Positions 60,605-64,000 of a stretch of DNA of 64,000 nt are shown here, in pieces (the stretch's first letter is position 1; each line of letters starts with the position of its first letter). The DNA is from Microcebus murinus (taxonomy: Eukaryota > Chordata > Mammalia > Primates > Cheirogaleidae): positions 28,112,727 to 28,176,726 of the forward strand of contig NC_134115.1 of NCBI RefSeq assembly GCF_040939455.1, read 5' to 3'. The notes below the pieces were generated by a model. The model was not told where the DNA came from. It saw nothing but the letters and a program-made list of their open reading frames with translations, and did not search any database. A program made the position numbers and the translations under genes.

Positions 60605-61490
60605 AATAAGCAATACAGACTGGCATATAATTCAAAGAGACAAGAGAATGAAGGTGGGCCTCTCTCTTACCTTTGCTTCTGGGATAGCCTTTGAGAGATG
60701 TTTTAATCCATATGCAAACATAGATTTACATAGAACCTTTTAATTTTTATACAGGTGGTTGACATACTATATGCTATTCTGTGTCATGCTTTTTTTCCTC
60801 TTAATATATCCTGGAGATTGTCTATCTATCTAAAGCTGTGTGACATTTTTAACTGCTGCGTAGCTTTCCATTGTATAGATGTACCCCAGATGAATTAACT
60901 GGTGCTCTGGTAATGAATATTTCCTCCAGTCTTTAGCTATTAAAAGCAATGTGGTAAGAGGTCTCCTTATACCTAAGTACACATTTCTGAGTATAGTCAT
61001 GGGAAAATATCCAAGAAAGGGAACTGCTGGGTTAAAGGGAATGTGCATTTATACTTTTGTTAAATGTTGCCAAATTTTCCTTCCTGAAGTTGTACCAATT
61101 TATGTGTCTAGTAGCAATATATGAAAGCATTTTCCCCACCCTTGTCAATCCAGTGTGTGTTACTGAACTTTTTGATGGTTCTTCATTTGCTAGATAAAAA
61201 GATAGCATCTCATTGCTATTGTAATTTGAATTTCTCTCATTATAAATAAAGCTGAGCATCTTGTTACACGTTTAAAAGCCATTGATAATTCTTTTGTGTG
61301 ATATCGTTGGCCCATCTTTTTTTCTATTGAGTTGCTGTTCTTTCACTGTTGATTTACAGAAGTTTTTTTTTTTTGTATTAAGGAAATAAACCTGATATCT
61401 GTCATACATGTTGTGATGTCCTCCAGTTCATCATTGACCTTTGATATATGATATTTTAAATGCAGAACTTAATGAGTTTTGAAAATAGCT
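60605..61490 (-). repeat. L1M 3' region
   Basis: 'taactgctgcgtagctttcc', 'gaactgctgggttaaaggga' and 'ccattgataattcttttgtg' are reverse L1 ORF2/3' UTR of an old subfamily. Confidence 0.8.
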
Positions 61491-61579
61491 TATATTTCCA
61501 TGAACATAAGACATATTCAGCTAAGGAAAAGGATCATGTTCAACAACACACATGATTATCCTTATAAATAAAATAGCTA

Positions 61580-61695
61580 CCATATACAGGAGGGCTTTTT
61601 ATGGGCCAAGTCATGTGCTAATCACCAAATGTTTATCTTTATAAGTCATCACTGGAGTCCTATAAGAAAGGTACAATTGAGTCATTGTACCAACA
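61580..61695 (-). repeat. MIR SINE fragment
   Basis: 'gggccaagtcatgtgctaat' and 'gagtcctataagaaaggtac' match the reverse MIR 3' half. Confidence 0.6.
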
Positions 61696-62784
61696 GTTCC
61701 TAAGATTTATTTGGACCCAGAGGTAGCCTGAAATAAAATTATCAAATCATATTGAGTTTGTATTTTGTATCTTCTCAACTTTTTAGTCAACCTTCTTTCC
61801 TCACCACTGCATTTTTTTCACTTTTTCCTTTTCCCCCATGGCCCCTACCCTTCTTCCCACATATTCTTTATTCACTCTGAGCCTATTTATAATTTCCTAG
61901 ATTTTTCTGACAGCTCTTAGCTACTCCCTACTAGGGTGTAAACTCAATAGCAACCCCAGCTTATAGAGCACAAAAGCAAATTTGAAGATGCAAAAAATTC
62001 AAATAGGTATAAAATTAGAGCTAGAATAATTGATATGATAAGGGGTAGGGAGTATTTGCAGAATCAGACAAAGTAGGGAGCTTCAAATTCTGCCTGTACG
62101 TGTGTCCAGCCCTGTCTAGACTGGGAAGGATATCAGAAGGCACCTCTGAAATTTGAAGCTCTGTGAATTTTAGAGAAAAAACACCCAGGATGTGGAGTCA
62201 GAAGCTCCTGTCCTGATTTTACCTGCCTGTTAGCCATGAGTCCTGGGGTTACAGTGTGACTGGTGGAAAGAGCATGGGTTTAGAAATTAGAAATTAGAAA
62301 TATTAGAAATATACACTTCACAAGGATATTTGTGAAAAATCCAATGATATCATGCATAAGAATTATGCACAGTGGGTAGCATAGGTTCACAATACAGCAT
62401 GGTCTCAAATTTAACATCTGTCAAATCATTGTAACACTATTTTATCAAAATATTTATACTGAAGTCAGGTATACCAGAGTTTCCTCAAATTCTAGCATTC
62501 ATATGCCACCTTTGTGGTTTTGCCATATCTGTGCACCCATGGTACTGATATTACTTAATGGTTTTCTTTAACTGTACTCATCTTGGAAAAATATAGCATT
62601 TATTTTAGCTAGTTCTTTAGCATATTATCCACAAAATGTGGGAGTTGTTGTGCCGGTCAATCTAGTATGTTTAAAAATACATGCATAATTATTAAAATAG
62701 AAAAATATGGCCATGTACCACCCGAAATAATCTCATGAGCCACCATGGTCTGCATGCCACACTCTCCTAATTTATATGAAAGTT

Positions 62785-62935
62785 AGTTATCATTATATTT
62801 TCAACCTTTCCTTTCCAAGACTTAGAAACTAAGGCTCAGAGAGGGTAAGAAACTTGATCAAAGTCAACTAGATGATGCAGAATTGAGACAAGAATCTAGA
62901 CTCCTAGTTCCATGTTTCCATCAGCCAGCCTCCTA
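62785..62935 (-). repeat. MIR SINE fragment
   Basis: 'gaaactaaggctcagagagg', 'gtaagaaacttgatcaaagt' and 'gacaagaatctagactccta' are the MIR core reversed. Confidence 0.7.
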
Positions 62936-63529
62936 AAATACCTCTAGTTGAAGCCAAAGTTAGAATCTTGCTGCAAAACTACAGGATTAACACCATGAAG
63001 TCCTGAAGCAACCTTGCCTTTCTACCACTGTTGTTATTATTTCTTCACCTAGGAAATTTAAAAGGTAGCCCTTTCCTCCCAGAACATGCCCGAGAGTGCA
63101 CACCTGAGAACACCCAGTTAAGAGCCCTGCTTGGCTTGTCTGGAGGAGCCCAGGGGCAAATGAAACAGGACGGAGAAGGGCAGGGAGGTTTAGAGTTGTC
63201 AGCACTATATCCTGTTTGGAGACTTTTCTGGAAGTTGTCTGATCTTGTTTTATTCTCTCCCAACCAAACATTCTCAAATGTATCAAGCCTTCTGGACATT
63301 TCTACCGACTGCCTCCAAAAACTTAGGCTATGTTTTAAAAAAAAATCAAGAAATTTCTAAATAATCCCTAAGTGAGCAATAATAAAATTGAAGATTGGAG
63401 AAGAGTTCAGGGTACTATAGAAGGAGCAACAGCGCAGGCAGCTCTGCAGTGAGCCGTCTCCCCTGTTTCTAAGTATCAGCCTTGGAAGCCAACTAAGAGT
63501 TAAGGACGTTGCAGCAGATGTATGTTGTT

Positions 63530-64000
63530 TTTGCTTTCCCAGAACCAATCCTCCCACAATTCATTACCCTGGTTTTTCTTTGGGAAACCTGCCCTTCCTT
63601 ATTTTCAGTCCACATGATTTGAGTGGGGCTGACCCCAACTCCCCACACCCATTCCAGGGATGGCCCCATGACCCAGGCTCGACCCATCAGATCACTCAAA
63701 CCCTTTGCCACAGGGATTGGTGCAGAGATAAGTGCATGAACTAACTCAGGTAAATGGGGCTCAATTATGAGAATTTTCTTAGCATTATTAGGAAAGAGAA
63801 ATTTTCTTTTTGTAAGGACTATCATCTATAAGAACGCTGGATGCTTCCATCTGCTGGCGTCCACGAAGAAGGTTCCCTGAAAAGGATGCCTGCACAGCGG
63901 AAGCAGAGCTGAGTGATATGAAGGGAGGGAGACTGAACTGGATGTCACCTGTGAGCTCCCAGGTGCACCTGACACCAGATATCCCTGAACTTTTACATTA
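63530..64000 (+). repeat. Ancient interspersed repeat, running off the window
   Basis: 'ggggctgaccccaactcccc', 'ccatgacccaggctcgaccc' and 'gccacagggattggtgcaga' are recurring mammalian repeat phrases. I cannot place the family with certainty, and the end lies outside the window. Confidence 0.4.

Larger units (their letters stand above)
42313..64000. other. MAMDC2 intron (5' side, open at window edge)
   Basis: This is at least 21.7 kb upstream of the first exon seen. It includes a T17 run near 42880, MER5A-like, nested L1, Tigger, MIR, Alu and L2 copies. Parts with nothing recognised are mainly 42905-44240, 44455-45465, 48835-50255, 51110-51710, 52280-53090, 53295-56030, 57080-59090 and 61700-62780. 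No sequence resembling the MAMDC2 signal peptide or the MAM1 CxFE start was found. No CpG-rich promoter was seen. Confidence 0.7.

Noticed and set aside
42313..64000. MAMDC2 exons 1 and 2 (signal peptide and MAM1 CxFE start)
   Set aside because: I scanned the minus strand for the expected cysteine motif and signal peptide and found none, so they are probably beyond 64000. A translated search with the human protein would settle it.

Overview
The window is mammalian nuclear DNA, most likely from a strepsirrhine primate (lemur or galago group). It has split protein-coding exons with GT-AG introns, dense SINE/LINE/LTR/DNA-transposon fossils and simple repeats, and no bacterial-style gene packing. 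Dimeric Alu elements fix the order as primate. Several Alus (e.g. 22271-22602, 37023-37392, 60256-60591) carry the A-rich linker block beginning 'ttggccaattaatttcttt', which from memory is typical of strepsirrhine Alus. The species cannot be fixed from the sequence alone. The only gene I can support is MAMDC2 (MAM domain-containing protein 2, a secreted extracellular-matrix glycoprotein), transcribed from the minus strand. Seven internal coding exons lie in the window. In transcript order they are 42312-42041, 40781-40697, 39028-38891, 26167-25911, 22832-22739, 16146-16003 and 12907-12642. All have consensus splice sites, and they join into one uninterrupted frame of 1256 bases (about 418 codons). 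They encode most of MAM domain 1, all of MAM domain 2 and the first two thirds of MAM domain 3. Compared with the human protein as I remember it, this is roughly residues 50-468 of 686. The signal peptide and start of MAM1 should lie beyond 64000, and the end of MAM3, MAM4 and the 3' UTR before position 1. I looked for both on the minus strand and did not find them. Layout: 1-12641 is downstream intron with nested L2/L1/Alu/LTR insertions, an L1M 5' region and a 392-bp inverted-repeat DNA transposon (9110-9501). 12642-42312 is the exon-bearing core, with introns of 1.3 to 12.7 kb. 42313-64000 is upstream intron, dominated by an L1-in-L1 nest (45470-48830), a Tigger-type DNA transposon (50262-51107), an approximately 1-kb L2 (56035-57075) and MIR/Alu copies. 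There is no CRISPR array, operon, rRNA, functional tRNA or CpG-island promoter. The points most worth a second look are the perfectly modular exon phases of the MAM domains, the small inverted-repeat transposon with four copies of an 18-base motif, and a short in-phase ATG/donor unit just upstream of the first exon that could be an alternative first coding exon.
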